Source: Thauera humireducens (GTDB lineage: Bacteria; Pseudomonadota; Gammaproteobacteria; Burkholderiales; Rhodocyclaceae). Taken from it: a DNA stretch of 64,000 nt. The DNA is taken from positions 3,100,001 to 3,164,000 of the forward strand of contig NZ_CP014646.1 in NCBI RefSeq assembly GCF_001051995.2, read 5' to 3'. The translations under genes and the position numbers were made by a program. Below are positions 9,127-19,107 of this stretch, in pieces (positions within the stretch are counted from its first letter, which is position 1; each line of letters starts with the position of its first letter). Below the pieces are notes generated by a model that did not search any database, was not told the DNA's origin, and saw only the letters and a program-made list of their open reading frames with translations.

Positions 9127-10155
9127 TCAGGGCTTGCGCGCTGCGTCGCCGATGGTCACGGGGCCATCGGTCTCCATCACCAGCGCGTAGGACACGCGGT
9201 CGAAGACGCGGAACACGAACACCACGCCGAAGCGCTTCTCGGGCAGGTTGAAGACTTCCTTGCCGTCCTCGCCCTTGTACTCGACGGCGCCGCGGTTGCG
9301 GAACAGCGACAGCACGTGGCCGCGCTCGATGCCGTCACGTGCGCCCACGTTCAGCGAGATGACGTTCAGGCGGCCGGTCTCGGTAACGCCGCGGTAGATC
9401 GACATCACGCGGCCATCCACCTCCTGGTCCGGGGCGTGAGGCGCATACGAGAACACGCTGGGGCTCTCGCTCGGCACCATGAGGTCGCCGGTGCCGATTT
9501 CCTCGACCGCCGACAGGATCTCGAGGGTGGCGGGCTCGCCGTGCTCGGTCACGCGGGCGGTGCCGAGGTAGTCGGCCTCGTAGGCGATCGTTTCACGGGT
9601 GACGGGATCCTGCAGCGGACGGGCCGGGCGCAGGATCTGCCAGACCTCGGTGTCGGGCTTGACGTTCTTGGCGAACACCGTGTCGCCCGAGCCGGTCAGC
9701 ACGCGGCTGGTTTCGGTCGCGACGATGGTGGCTGCGTCCTCGAGGCGAGCCTGGTCGACGACGAGCGGCTTGTTGAGGAAAGGCTCGATGACGTGAAGCG
9801 GGATGCTCGGCACCGCGGTATCGAGCTGTTCGTTGTAGACCTGCGGCTGCAGCTTGTCGCTGCCCCCGACGCGACGACCGATCGTCAGCCACGGGCCGCT
9901 GCGGTCGAGCATGATCACCTGACCCGGATAGATCAGGTGCGGGTTGCGGATCTCGTCGCGGTTCAGGCGCCAGACTTCCGGCCAGCGCCAGGGTTCGCGC
10001 AGGAAGCGGCCGGAGATGTCCCACAGCGTGTCGCCCTTGATCACCGTGTAGCTGTCGGGCGCATCGTCGGCGAGCTGTATCCCGGACTGTGCGATCGATG
10101 CACCGCTGAAGAGCGTCGCAATGCCGACGAGGAGAGGGAATATAATTCGGATCAT
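9127..10155 (-). CDS. LysM-domain secreted protein
   Basis: Predicted periplasmic or envelope protein with one LysM peptidoglycan-binding domain. The ATG at 10155 gives 342 aa and an N-terminal signal peptide (MIRIIFPLLVGIATLFSG, cleaved near IAQS); the frame opens 29 codons further upstream without a signal. The LysM domain is at about residues 35-85 (SYTVIKGDTLWDISGRF, NPHLIYPGQVIML). The rest is beta-rich and not recognised. Genes of this type commonly precede dprA in betaproteobacteria. It is divergent from def. The exact role, for example tethering to the wall, is inferred from the domain only. Confidence 0.88.
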   Translation of the reverse strand: MIRIIFPLLVGIATLFSGASIAQSGIQLADDAPDSYTVIKGDTLWDISGRFLREPWRWPEVWRLNRDEIRNPHLIYPGQVIMLDRSGPWLTIGRRVGGSDKLQPQVYNEQLDTAVPSIPLHVIEPFLNKPLVVDQARLEDAATIVATETSRVLTGSGDTVFAKNVKPDTEVWQILRPARPLQDPVTRETIAYEADYLGTARVTEHGEPATLEILSAVEEIGTGDLMVPSESPSVFSYAPHAPDQEVDGRVMSIYRGVTETGRLNVISLNVGARDGIERGHVLSLFRNRGAVEYKGEDGKEVFNLPEKRFGVVFVFRVFDRVSYALVMETDGPVTIGDAARKP

Positions 10156-10329
10156 TGATCGCTTCCGGTGGTAGCGGGGCGTACGGATCAAGCTGAGGAA
10201 CGCCGTCGGCCTGGTTATGTCGAATGCGCAGTGGAACGGCAAGCATTCCGCCGTACTCCTTCAGCACATGCGCATGCGTGTGAAATCACTTGAAATTCTG
10301 CACTTAAAGGTTTATTGCGGCAAGCATTC

Positions 10330-10833
10330 ATGGCACTTCTACCCATCCTTCGCTATCCAGACCCACGTCTCCACACGCGTGCCGCGCCGGTGGAGCAGGT
10401 GGACGATGACATCCGCCAACTCGTCGCCGACATGGCCGAGACCATGTATGAGGCGCCAGGCATCGGTCTTGCGGCAACCCAGGTCAATGTCCACAAGCGC
10501 GTCGTCGTGATCGACGTCACCGAGGACAAGTCCGGGCTCATGGCGCTGATCAATCCCGAGATTCTCGAGCGTTCGGGCGAGCAGGTATGCGAGGAAGGCT
10601 GCCTGTCCGTACCCGGAATCTACGAGAAGGTGATCCGTGCCGAGCGTGTGAAAGTTCGCGCCATGGATGAAAACGGCCAATCGCGCGAGATCGAGGCCGA
10701 GGGCCTGCTGGCGGTTTGCATCCAGCATGAGATCGATCATCTCGACGGCAAAGTCTTCGTCGAATACCTCTCCTCGCTCAAGCTCAGCCGCATCAAGGGC
10801 AAGCTGGCGAAGAAAGCGCGCATCACCGCGTGA
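10330..10833 (+). CDS. def: Peptide deformylase
   Basis: Removes the N-formyl group from nascent proteins in the cytoplasm. 167 aa. All three family motifs are present: GIGLAATQ (residues 44-51), EGCLS (89-93, metal ligand C91) and QHEIDHLDG (132-140, ligands H133 and H137, catalytic E134). The start is the ATG at 10330 ([14 protein letters not shown]), not the in-frame codon 15 bp upstream. Its stop overlaps the fmt start as TGATG, the usual def-fmt pair in which one enzyme adds and the other removes the formyl group. Confidence 0.97.
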   Translation: MALLPILRYPDPRLHTRAAPVEQVDDDIRQLVADMAETMYEAPGIGLAATQVNVHKRVVVIDVTEDKSGLMALINPEILERSGEQVCEEGCLSVPGIYEKVIRAERVKVRAMDENGQSREIEAEGLLAVCIQHEIDHLDGKVFVEYLSSLKLSRIKGKLAKKARITA

Positions 10834-11792
10834 TGGACGTCGCTCCGCTCCGCGTGGCGTTCGCCGGAACGCCCGAGTTCGCCGCCTCCGCGCTCGAGGC
10901 CATCCTGGCGGCGGGTTATGAAGTGCCGCTGGTGCTGACCCAGCCCGACCGTCCTGCCGGCCGCGGCATGAAGCTCACGCCCAGCCCGGTGAAGCAACTG
11001 GCGCTGGCGCGCGGCATCGAGGTCGACCAGCCCGAGAAGCTGCGCACCGACGAGCAGCGGTCGCGCCTGGTCGCGTGTGCACCCGACGTGCTGGTGGTGG
11101 CCGCCTACGGGCTGATCCTGCCCAAGGCCGTGCTTGAGCTGCCGCGCCTGGGCTGCATCAACATCCATGCCTCCCTGCTGCCGCGCTGGCGTGGCGCGGC
11201 GCCGATCCACCGTGCGATCGAGGCGGGTGACGCCGAGACCGGCATCACCATCATGCAGATGGACGAAGGCCTCGACACCGGGGCGATGCTGCTGACGCAC
11301 GCGCTGCCCATCCTGCCGACCGACACCACCGCCACTCTGCACGACCGTCTGGCGACACTGGGCGGCAAGGCCATCGTCAGCGCGCTGGCCGAGCTGGACA
11401 AGGGCGGCCTGACGCCCGTGCCGCAACCGGCGGAAGGCGTGACCTACGCCGCCAAGATCGGCCGTGCCGAGGCCACGCTCGACTGGACGCGGCCTGCGGT
11501 CGAACTTGAGCGCGCGATGCGTGCCTTCGACCCCTTCCCCGGCCTGGCTGCCTCGCTGCGGGGCACGGTCATCAAGTTCTGGTCCGCACAGCTCGCTGAC
11601 GCCCAGGGCGAGCCCGGCACGGTGCTGGCCGCCGACGACGGGGGGGTGCTGGTCGCCTGCGGCCACGGTGCCTTGCGTTGCACGGTGTTACAGCGTCCGG
11701 GCAGCAAGCGCCTGCCGGCGGGGGAATTCCTGCGCGGATTTCAGGTCTCTGTCGGCGAACGCTTCGCATCGGGCGAGGCCGGTCCGGCTTGA
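10833..11792 (+). CDS. fmt: Methionyl-tRNA formyltransferase
   Basis: Formylates initiator Met-tRNA using 10-formyl-tetrahydrofolate. 319 aa. The N-terminal catalytic domain (about 1-205) shows [15 protein letters not shown], the [16 protein letters not shown] loop and [17 protein letters not shown]; the C-terminal tRNA-binding domain follows. The ATG at 10833 overlaps the def stop; a GTG one codon earlier is also possible. Translational coupling to def is likely. htpX follows after about 60 bp. Confidence 0.97.
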   Translation: MDVAPLRVAFAGTPEFAASALEAILAAGYEVPLVLTQPDRPAGRGMKLTPSPVKQLALARGIEVDQPEKLRTDEQRSRLVACAPDVLVVAAYGLILPKAVLELPRLGCINIHASLLPRWRGAAPIHRAIEAGDAETGITIMQMDEGLDTGAMLLTHALPILPTDTTATLHDRLATLGGKAIVSALAELDKGGLTPVPQPAEGVTYAAKIGRAEATLDWTRPAVELERAMRAFDPFPGLAASLRGTVIKFWSAQLADAQGEPGTVLAADDGGVLVACGHGALRCTVLQRPGSKRLPAGEFLRGFQVSVGERFASGEAGPA

Positions 11793-11851
11793 TGCCGGGC
11801 GCCTGCGCCCCCATCTGTCGAACAACCCGCATCTTTAGGAAGGACCCCGCA

Positions 11852-12697
11852 ATGTTCGGAAACTGGATCAAGACCTCCATCCTGATGGCCGGCATCGTCG
11901 CGCTGTTCGGCGCGATGGGTGCCGCCATCGGCGGCCAGCAAGGCATGCTGATTGCCCTCGTCGTGGGTGGCGCGATGAATTTCTGGGCCTACTGGTTCTC
12001 GGACAAGGCCGTGCTGAAGATGTACAACGCACGCCAGGTCGATGCCAGCACCTCGCCCTACCTGTACAACATGGTGCGCGAGCTGGCGCAGCGTGCAGAC
12101 CTGCCCATGCCCAAGGTCTACATCATCGATGAGGACCAGCCCAACGCCTTCGCCACCGGCCGCAACCCTGAGAACGCCGCGGTGGCCGCCACGACCGGCA
12201 TCATGCGCATGCTGTCCGAACGCGAGTTGCGCGGCGTGATGGCGCACGAGCTGGCCCACGTGAAGAACCGCGACATCCTGATCTCGACCATTTCGGCCAC
12301 CGTGGCCGGTGCGATCTCGATGCTGGCCAACTTCGGGATGCTGTTCGGCAACCGCGACGGCGAGGACCGCCCGAATCCGATCGTGTCGATCGCGATGATG
12401 ATCCTCGCGCCGCTGGCCGGCATGATCATCCAGATGGCCATCAGCCGTACGCGCGAGTTCGGCGCCGACCGTGGCGGCGCGGAGATCTCCGGCGACCCCG
12501 AGGCACTCGCCAGCGCGCTGGCGAAGATCGACGCCTACGCCCGCGGCATTCCGATGCACACCGCCGAGCAGCACCCGGAAACGGCGCAGATGATGATCAT
12601 GAACCCGCTGTCGGGGGGCGGTCTGCGCGGCCTGTTCTCGACCCACCCGGCGACCCAGGACCGCATCGCCCGCCTGCGCGCGATGATCGGGCGCTGA
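11852..12697 (+). CDS. htpX: HtpX, inner-membrane zinc metalloprotease
   Basis: M48-family protease of the inner membrane that degrades damaged membrane proteins. 281 aa, with two N-terminal membrane segments (about 8-27 and 32-50), the zinc motif HELAH at 132-136, two further hydrophobic segments around residues 145-200, and the third zinc ligand glutamate expected in [11 protein letters not shown]. The ATG at 11852 has an AGGAAGGA ribosome-binding site. It is the third gene after def and fmt and is closed by a strong hairpin. Confidence 0.96.
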   Translation: MFGNWIKTSILMAGIVALFGAMGAAIGGQQGMLIALVVGGAMNFWAYWFSDKAVLKMYNARQVDASTSPYLYNMVRELAQRADLPMPKVYIIDEDQPNAFATGRNPENAAVAATTGIMRMLSERELRGVMAHELAHVKNRDILISTISATVAGAISMLANFGMLFGNRDGEDRPNPIVSIAMMILAPLAGMIIQMAISRTREFGADRGGAEISGDPEALASALAKIDAYARGIPMHTAEQHPETAQMMIMNPLSGGGLRGLFSTHPATQDRIARLRAMIGR

Positions 12698-12730
12698 GCC
12701 TGTCATGACCTGCGGCATCGGCCGCGGTGT

Positions 12731-12769
12731 GAATCGCCCCGCCGCCCGTCCCGGGCCGCGGGGCGATTC
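12731..12769. terminator. Hairpin between htpX and the MscS-type channel gene
   Basis: A perfect 12-bp stem (GAATCGCCCCGC / GCGGGGCGATTC) with a 15-base loop that can itself pair, between two convergent genes. A short T run (GTTTGGG) follows on the htpX side. It probably terminates htpX and may also act on the opposite gene. Confidence 0.75.
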
Positions 12770-12786
12770 GTTTGGGTGCGCGGGTT

Positions 12787-15700
12787 TCAGCGCGCCGGCG
12801 ACGCTTCGTCTCCCGCTGCGGGTGCGGCACGGGAGATCGTCTCGAGTCGCGCTTCCTTGCCGTCGATGCTGCGCACATGCACGTCGATCTGGTTGAAGGC
12901 GATGTCGATGCCGTGCTCCCTGAACAGTGCATCGATGCGGCGGTTGATCTCGTCGATAGCGAGGTTGCGGTCCGCGAGTTCGCGCACGTGGATGCGCAGC
13001 TCGTGGTCCAGTGTGCTGGCGCCGAAGGCGAGGAACAGCGCCATCGGCGCCGGTTCCTTCAGCACGCGCGGGTTCTCGTCGGCGATCTGGAGCAGCAGCC
13101 TGCGCGTCAGCGCCAGATCGGAGCCGTAGGCGACGCCCACCTTCACCGTCACCCGCGTCACCGTGTCGGTCAGCGACCAGTTCACCAACTGGCCGGTGAC
13201 GAAGGTCTTGTTGGGGACGATGATCTCCTTGCGGTCGAAGTCGGTGATCGTGGTGGCGCGGATCTGGATGCGGCTGACCGTGCCCGACAGGTTGCCGATG
13301 GTGACGACGTCGCCGATGCGCACCGGGCGCTCGAAGAGGATGATCAGACCGGATATGAAGTTGGCGAAGATCTCCTGCAGACCGAAGCCCAGACCCACCG
13401 ACAGTGCCGCCACCAGCCACTGCAGCTTGTCCCAGCTCACGCCCAGCGTACCCAGCGTGGCGACGATGCCGATGCCGGCGATGAGATAGGACAGCAGCGT
13501 GGTGATGGCGTAGGCGCTACCCTGCGCCAGCTTGATGCGCGACAGCACCAGGACTTCGAGCAGGCCGGGCAGGTTGCTGGCCAGCGCGAACGCGAGCGCG
13601 GCGATGACCAGCGCGCCTAACACATCGCGCAGGCTGATCGGCACCAGGGTCGCGGTGGCGCCGGTGCCGCTGGCGTACTCGTACAGAGTGATGTTGTCGA
13701 GGTAGGCGAAGACCGTGATCAGGTCGGCCCACACCCAGTACAGGCCGCCCAGCAGCGCGCCGAGCAGGCCGAGGCGGATCAGGCGCAGCGACTGCTGGCT
13801 GACCTTCTCGACATCGATCACCGGCCGTTCGAGGATCTCGGGGTCGCTCGCGACCTCAAGCACGGCTTCGCGCTCGGCTGCCTCGCGCCGTTCGACCGCT
13901 CGCTTGTGTTCCAGACGCCGCGCCGCCACGGCCAGGCCGCGCACCGCAGTGGCCTCGGCCATACGCCAGACGATGAGCACGAACAGCGTGTCGATCAGGC
14001 GGCCGGTGAGCTTCAGCGCGGTGTAGTAGTAGCCCATCGCCAGCGCACCGATCAGCGCCAGCGGCATCAGCGCCAGCACGAGGCCGATCACCACACGCAA
14101 GGGCGACGGTGCCGCATCATGCGGGCGCTGGTGCGACAGCAGGCGGCCCATCAGCCAGGCCATCACGGCATAGCTGGCGAGCAGGGTCAGCATCCCCAGC
14201 ACGTCGTCCGCGAGTCGTTCGGGCTGATGTTCGGCGATGGCGACGACCAGCACCACCGCCAGCACGACCAGACCGAGGCGGCTGAGCCGGCGGTGCAGGG
14301 CGCGGATCAGCTCGGGCCGCCACTCGAAGTGGCGTTCGGCCACACCACCGGGCGACAGCACGCGGTAGGCGGTGTAGAACACCAGCCAGGCCTCGGCCAT
14401 GTCGATCAGGCCGATGCCCAGTGCCATGTTCTGACCGCGTCCGTCCATCTGCAGGGCGAGCCCGGCAAGACCCAGCAGCAGGCTCACCGGCAGGGCCAGC
14501 AGCAGGTTGAGGAGGATGGCCAGCGGCGTGTGATATTGCGTGTCGCGGCGCACGTAGCCGATGTCGGCGTGCAGGCTGGCGAGCTTGTCGCGCAGCCAGC
14601 GCCGGCGCACCAGCAGCAGCACCGAGAGCAGCAGTACCGGCAGCAGCACCAAGGGGCGTGCCAGCAAGCCTTCCCACAATTGCGTGGTCACGGCCCGCCA
14701 GGGCATGGCCGCGATCTGCTGCTCGAGCGCCGCGGGCAGGCTCTTCACCCATTCGAGATCGAGCGGGCGGTTGCTGGGCACCCAGAAGATCTGTTCATCG
14801 AGTGTCGCGCGCAAGCGGTCGGCGGTCGCCTGCAGCTGGGTCTCGTGCAGTTGCAGGCTGACTGATTCACCGAGGACGGCATTGAGCTCGTGGTTCAGGC
14901 GCTCCAGGAGTTCTGCCCGTGTTTCGAGCAAGGCAAGCAGGGCTTCGCGTTCGCTGTTGTCGGGCGGCGCGGGCTGCCCGGCCAGCAGTGTGTCGAGGTA
15001 GGCCGCCGGGCTGCCCAGGGCCTCGCGCTGCTTGTTGAGCTCGAACTGGTAGAGGCGGACGTCGGCGATCTGGTGGGTCAGTTCAGTGTCGACGCTCGGT
15101 ACGGGCAGCGCACGACGCTGCTCGTTGAGGATGCGCGACAACAGCGGGCTGCCCTGCAGGATGTTGATCTGTTCGGCGATCAGGTTGCTGTTGCGGTTGA
15201 GGGCGTCGAGGCGCTGGCGGGTGTCGAGGTTGCGCTGCTTGAGTACGGCGAGTTGCTCGGTGGCACGCAGCAGGTAGGCCGACAGCGTCTGGTTGGTGGC
15301 GGTCTCGCGCGCCAGCAGGCTGCCGTCGGCCGCCGCGGTTTCCTGGCCAGCCAGCTTTTGCACCGTTTGCAGGGTCTGTGCCCGCCGGCGTTCGCCGATC
15401 GCGGCCTGGATGACCTCCATGTCACGTTCGATCTCGTCCAGCTCGAAGGTGGCCAGTTCGCGCTGCGCCTGGGCAAGTTCCTGCAATTGGCTGCTGCCCG
15501 ACAGTTCCGCCAGCTGCAGTGCGGCGCGCGCATCGAGGGCATGCCATTCGGCCGCCAGGGACTCGCGGCGTTCGGCGCTGAGCGCACGGTTCGCCTCGCG
15601 ACCGCTGCGCAACGCGGATTCGATGGCCTGCATGCGGGCCTGCGTCGCAGCGATCTCGGACTGGGTACGTTCGGTGCTGGCGCGCAGGCTGAGGGCGCTG

Positions 15701-16104
15701 GCCTGGTCGAGTTCGGCACGCCAGCGCGCGAGTTCGGCGTTGGCCTGTGCCAGCCGGGCCTCGAGTGCGTCCAGCGTCTCTGTCGGCGGGATGGTGAGCG
15801 CGGCGGGTGGCGTCGATTGCTGGCGCGCAAGCTTGTCGCGTGCCTCCTTGATGAGCGCTGGTGCCTGGTCGAGCTGCCGGCGCAGGTCCGCGAGCCGGCG
15901 CCGGGCGTCCTCCGCCGCAGCGAGCTGGGCGAGCGCCTGCTGCAGGTCCTGCTGTGCGGCGCGCAACTCGGCTTCGGGCAGTTGGCGTTCGCTGAGCGTG
16001 TCGAGCCGTGCCTGCAATTCGCTGGCGACGGGGCGGGTTGCCGGCTGGGCGAAGGCGATCAGGGGCAGGAGCAGCAGAAGGAGCAGGATGCGCAGTCGAA
16101 GCAT
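12787..16104 (-). CDS. Large MscS-family mechanosensitive channel (MscK/MscM type)
   Basis: Predicted 1105-aa inner-membrane channel that opens under membrane tension in hypo-osmotic shock. It has a signal peptide (MLRLRILLLLLLLPLIAFAQ), a long periplasmic coiled-coil region rich in Gln, Ala, Glu and Arg (about residues 25-480), several transmembrane helices (about 500-860) and a C-terminal MscS domain. In the MscS domain the Ala/Gly-packed pore helix reads VAALSVGLGFGLQEIFANFISGL, followed by RPVRIGDVVTIG in the beta domain. The start is the ATG at 16104; the frame opens at a TTG three codons earlier. It may correspond to MscK (KefA) or MscM (YjeP); family length and layout fit either. Confidence 0.92.
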   Translation of the reverse strand: MLRLRILLLLLLLPLIAFAQPATRPVASELQARLDTLSERQLPEAELRAAQQDLQQALAQLAAAEDARRRLADLRRQLDQAPALIKEARDKLARQQSTPPAALTIPPTETLDALEARLAQANAELARWRAELDQASALSLRASTERTQSEIAATQARMQAIESALRSGREANRALSAERRESLAAEWHALDARAALQLAELSGSSQLQELAQAQRELATFELDEIERDMEVIQAAIGERRRAQTLQTVQKLAGQETAAADGSLLARETATNQTLSAYLLRATEQLAVLKQRNLDTRQRLDALNRNSNLIAEQINILQGSPLLSRILNEQRRALPVPSVDTELTHQIADVRLYQFELNKQREALGSPAAYLDTLLAGQPAPPDNSEREALLALLETRAELLERLNHELNAVLGESVSLQLHETQLQATADRLRATLDEQIFWVPSNRPLDLEWVKSLPAALEQQIAAMPWRAVTTQLWEGLLARPLVLLPVLLLSVLLLVRRRWLRDKLASLHADIGYVRRDTQYHTPLAILLNLLLALPVSLLLGLAGLALQMDGRGQNMALGIGLIDMAEAWLVFYTAYRVLSPGGVAERHFEWRPELIRALHRRLSRLGLVVLAVVLVVAIAEHQPERLADDVLGMLTLLASYAVMAWLMGRLLSHQRPHDAAPSPLRVVIGLVLALMPLALIGALAMGYYYTALKLTGRLIDTLFVLIVWRMAEATAVRGLAVAARRLEHKRAVERREAAEREAVLEVASDPEILERPVIDVEKVSQQSLRLIRLGLLGALLGGLYWVWADLITVFAYLDNITLYEYASGTGATATLVPISLRDVLGALVIAALAFALASNLPGLLEVLVLSRIKLAQGSAYAITTLLSYLIAGIGIVATLGTLGVSWDKLQWLVAALSVGLGFGLQEIFANFISGLIILFERPVRIGDVVTIGNLSGTVSRIQIRATTITDFDRKEIIVPNKTFVTGQLVNWSLTDTVTRVTVKVGVAYGSDLALTRRLLLQIADENPRVLKEPAPMALFLAFGASTLDHELRIHVRELADRNLAIDEINRRIDALFREHGIDIAFNQIDVHVRSIDGKEARLETISRAAPAAGDEASPAR

Positions 16105-16242
16105 CGGGGGCAAGGCCTGGGGTGGGAAGCCGGAAGCGTGGGAATGCGCAGTTTACCCACGGCGGTTATGCTTAGGGCAGGCGCTGCAGCGCGATGCACC
16201 TGCCGCATCGCATCCGGGGCAGTGCGTGAAGGGGAGCGGCCC

Positions 16243-18210
16243 ATGAAGCCTCATGTCTTCGTCGCCATGCCGTTCGGCATCAAGCCGGGTCACGACGGCG
16301 CGCCGATCGACTTCAACCGCATCTACGACGATTACCTGGTCCCTGCGCTGGCGGCAGCGGGGCTGGAGGCGTTTCGCGTCGAGCAGGAACTGCGTGCCGG
16401 AGACATCCGCACCGACCTGTTCCAGGAGTTGCTGCTCGCCGACCTGGTGGTGGCCGACCTCACGCTCGACGATCCGAATGTCTGGTACGAGCTCGGGGTG
16501 CGCCACGCCTTGCGCGCGCACGGCGTGATCCTGGTGCAGTGGCCGCGGCCGGCGCAGCCCTTCGACCGCTACACCGAGCACAAGCTGCATTACCGGCTGA
16601 AGGACGGCCGGCCTGACCCCGCGACACTGGCCGAGGATCGCGCGGCCCTGACCCGCATGGCGGAGGCGGCGCTGCAGGCCTGGCAGGACCGCCAGCGGAG
16701 TCCGGTGTACAGCCTGCTGCCGCACCTGCGGGAGCCGGACTGGAAAACCCTTCTGCCGGGGGTGCGCAACGCGTTCACCGTCGCCTGCGAAGAATGGATG
16801 CGCCGCATGGCGGTGGCGCGGCAGAACGGCCGTGCCGGTGACATCCTGGTACTGGCCGACGAGATGCCGACGCGCGCACTGCGTATCGAGGCCCGCCACG
16901 CGGCGGGTGAAGTCCTGCTCAAGCTGCGCCATCACGATTTTGCCCTCGAGCAGTTCGAGGCCGTGCTCGCGCTCGATGCCGGATACAAGCCGGCGCGCGA
17001 ACGGAAGGCTGTCTGCCTCGGCCGCCTGGGGCGCCTGGAGGAAGCGCGCGAATGGGTGCGCCGGCTGAGCGAGACGTATCCGCACGATGCCGGGGTGTGG
17101 GCCTTGTCAGGCCGCATCGAGACGGACAACTGGGTGAGCCGCTGGTGGCGAGACGGCGCGTCTGCGGCGGAACTGCGCGGGGCCGCGGAGTCCGAAGATG
17201 CTGCGCTGGCCGAGGCGATCGAACCGTATCGCAAAGCCTTCGTCATTGATCCCGCGCACCATTGTTCCGGCGTCAAGGCGCTCATGCTGCTGAGATTGCG
17301 ACGCCATCTGGGGGGCGACGGCGAGCCGGCTCCGATCGACGACCTCGTCGGCGGGGTGCGATGGGCGGCGCTGAGTGCGCAGGAACGCAACCCCCAGGAC
17401 TGCAGGGCCCGCGCGAGTCATGCCGCGTTGTGCCTGCTGGTGGAACCGCTCGAGACGGTTTGCCGGGCGTACGGCGCCACGGCCGCGGCCGCCAACGGCG
17501 ACTGGATTGCGCTCGCCTCCAGCCGCCAGACCTTGTGCCTGCTGCGCGACCTCGAATTCCGCCCGCGCGAGACGGCGGCGGCGCTCGGGATCATCGACCG
17601 CGAGATCGCCCGCAGCACGCCGCCCTTGCAGCCGCGGCGCGTGTTCCTGTTCAGCGGGCACATGATCGACGCCCCCGATCGTGCCAGCCCGCGCTTTCCG
17701 CCGGACAAGGAAGGGATCGCGGCACGGAGGATCGCGGCGGCGCTCGATGCGCTCGGTGCGGGCCCCGGCGACCTGGCGCTGGCCCAGGGTGCCAGCGGGG
17801 GCGACCTGCTGTTTCTCGAGGCCTGCAAGGTGCGCGGCGTGCGCCTGCAGTTGATGCTGCCCTTTGCCGAGCCGGCGTTCATCGAGCGCTCGGTCCGGCC
17901 CGCCACGGACGGCGCGCGCTGGTGCGCGCGTTATCGCGCCTTGCGTGCCGGGTTGCCGGATGCGCCGCGCACGATGCCGGCTGAACTGGGCCCGCTGCCC
18001 AGGATCAGCCCCACGGCGTGGATGGATCCCTACGAGCGCTGCAACCGCTGGCTGTTGTACACGGCCCTGGCGCTGGGGATCGACCGCGTGCATTTCCTCT
18101 GCCTGTGGAACGGCGACGGTGGCGACGGCTCCGGCGGTACGGCGCACATGTACGAGGAGGTCAGGCGCAGGACGGGCCGCGTCACCTGGATCGACGCCCG
18201 AACGCTGTGA
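16243..18210 (+). CDS. Three-part protein: TIR/deoxyribosyltransferase-like + helical repeats + SLOG-like domain
   Basis: 655 aa, no signal peptide, so cytoplasmic. Residues 1-100 form a Rossmann-like domain: FVAMPFG at 6-12, FNRIYDDYLVPAL, then VVADLT and NVWYELG with E83 where TIR and nucleoside 2-deoxyribosyltransferase folds carry their catalytic glutamate. Residues about 165-450 are Ala/Arg/Leu-rich helices like TPRs (resembling the so-called TRAFs-binding/DUF4071 region). Residues 467-655 resemble SLOG nucleotide-binding domains: VFLFSGH (467-473), GASGGD (516-521), LPF, and GDGSGGT (627-633). The ATG has an AAGGGGAG ribosome-binding site. It is a single-gene unit divergent from the channel gene. 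Function unknown; a nucleotide-sensing or NAD-type effector role in stress or phage defence is inference from the folds. Confidence 0.75.
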   Translation: MKPHVFVAMPFGIKPGHDGAPIDFNRIYDDYLVPALAAAGLEAFRVEQELRAGDIRTDLFQELLLADLVVADLTLDDPNVWYELGVRHALRAHGVILVQWPRPAQPFDRYTEHKLHYRLKDGRPDPATLAEDRAALTRMAEAALQAWQDRQRSPVYSLLPHLREPDWKTLLPGVRNAFTVACEEWMRRMAVARQNGRAGDILVLADEMPTRALRIEARHAAGEVLLKLRHHDFALEQFEAVLALDAGYKPARERKAVCLGRLGRLEEAREWVRRLSETYPHDAGVWALSGRIETDNWVSRWWRDGASAAELRGAAESEDAALAEAIEPYRKAFVIDPAHHCSGVKALMLLRLRRHLGGDGEPAPIDDLVGGVRWAALSAQERNPQDCRARASHAALCLLVEPLETVCRAYGATAAAANGDWIALASSRQTLCLLRDLEFRPRETAAALGIIDREIARSTPPLQPRRVFLFSGHMIDAPDRASPRFPPDKEGIAARRIAAALDALGAGPGDLALAQGASGGDLLFLEACKVRGVRLQLMLPFAEPAFIERSVRPATDGARWCARYRALRAGLPDAPRTMPAELGPLPRISPTAWMDPYERCNRWLLYTALALGIDRVHFLCLWNGDGGDGSGGTAHMYEEVRRRTGRVTWIDARTL

Positions 18211-18214
18211 GGAT

Positions 18215-18261
18215 GCGCACGCTGATCGCCGCGCGACACGGACGCACGGCGATCAGTGCGC
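18215..18261. terminator. Inverted repeat between convergent genes
   Basis: A 10-bp perfect stem (CTGATCGCCG at 18222-18231 / CGGCGATCAG at 18247-18256), extended by GCGCA/TGCGC with a one-base bulge. It sits across the gap between the stop at 18210 and the convergent LysR gene and covers that gene's stop codon. There is no clear T run, so its role as a terminator is tentative. Confidence 0.45.
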
Positions 18262-19107
18262 CGTCGCTTGCGTGCGGATGAGGTTGGCGAGTGTCGCCAG
18301 GGCGCGGGGTGGGGCATCGGATCTGCGCGACACCATCCCGGTCGGCACCAGCCCGATCTCGGCCGGCACAGCGCGCATCTCCAGCCGCCGCGCATGCGCC
18401 GACTGCGCGACGATGCGCCGCGGCATAAGTGTCCAGCCCAGGCCGACCGACACGCAGCCGAGGATGCCTTCCAGCGTGCCGAACTCCATCGCGTCGGCCT
18501 GGGCATGGCCTAGCGCGCGCTGCAGGGCGATGGCGCGTGCGCGGTAGGCGCAGCCCTCGCGGAACAGGATCAGCGGACTCAGCACCGGATCGGTGCCGGG
18601 GGCGAAGACCTGCACCAGTTCCTCGACCACCAGTTCGTCGAACTGCAGCGCCGGATGCACCACCGGGCCGGCGACGAAAGCGCAGTCGAGCTTGTGGGCG
18701 AGCACGTGGTCCACCAGCGTTGCGCTGGTATCGGCCCGCACGCGCAGCTCCAGCGCGGGGTGGGTGGCGCGCAGTTCGCTCAGTGCAGGTGGCAGGTAGA
18801 GCGCGGCGAAGGTCTCCATCGAACCGATGCGCAGTTCGCCCGCCTCGTCGCCGGCCTGGCGCACGGCGGCGACCGTCTGGCGTTCGAGGTTGAGCATGCG
18901 GCGTGCGTAGTCGAGCAGCACCCGACCCGCAGGGGCGAGTTCGACGCCGCGGCCGGAGCGGAAGAACAGCTCGGTGCCCAGTTCCTCCTCCAGCCGGCGG
19001 ATGCGGGCGGTGACGTTGGACTGCACGGTGTTGAGCTTGCGCGAGGCAGCGAGGATGCCGCCTTCGTCGACGACGGCTTCGAAGGTGCGCAGGGCGAGGA
19101 GCTCCAT
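18253..19107 (-). CDS. LysR-family transcriptional regulator
   Basis: 284 aa. N-terminal winged helix-turn-helix (residues 1-60, TFEAVVDEGGILAASRKLNTVQSNVTARI) followed by a substrate-binding-like effector domain (about 88-280, ELRIGSMETFAALYLPP, LDCAFVAGPVV). It is divergent from the MFS transporter gene at 19213 with 105 bp between starts, the usual layout for a LysR regulator controlling its neighbour. The effector is unknown, but a substrate of that transporter is a reasonable guess. Confidence 0.9.
   Translation of the reverse strand: MELLALRTFEAVVDEGGILAASRKLNTVQSNVTARIRRLEEELGTELFFRSGRGVELAPAGRVLLDYARRMLNLERQTVAAVRQAGDEAGELRIGSMETFAALYLPPALSELRATHPALELRVRADTSATLVDHVLAHKLDCAFVAGPVVHPALQFDELVVEELVQVFAPGTDPVLSPLILFREGCAYRARAIALQRALGHAQADAMEFGTLEGILGCVSVGLGWTLMPRRIVAQSAHARRLEMRAVPAEIGLVPTGMVSRRSDAPPRALATLANLIRTQATAH

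Noticed and set aside
10290..10318. TTGAAA-17-TATTGC as def promoter
   Set aside because: Would place the start point about five bases before the def start codon, leaving no room for a ribosome-binding site.
14890..16242. 451-codon upstream extension of the SLOG/TIR-like gene
   Set aside because: Runs antisense through the MscS-type channel gene; the protein domain starts at the ATG at 16243 with a good ribosome-binding site.
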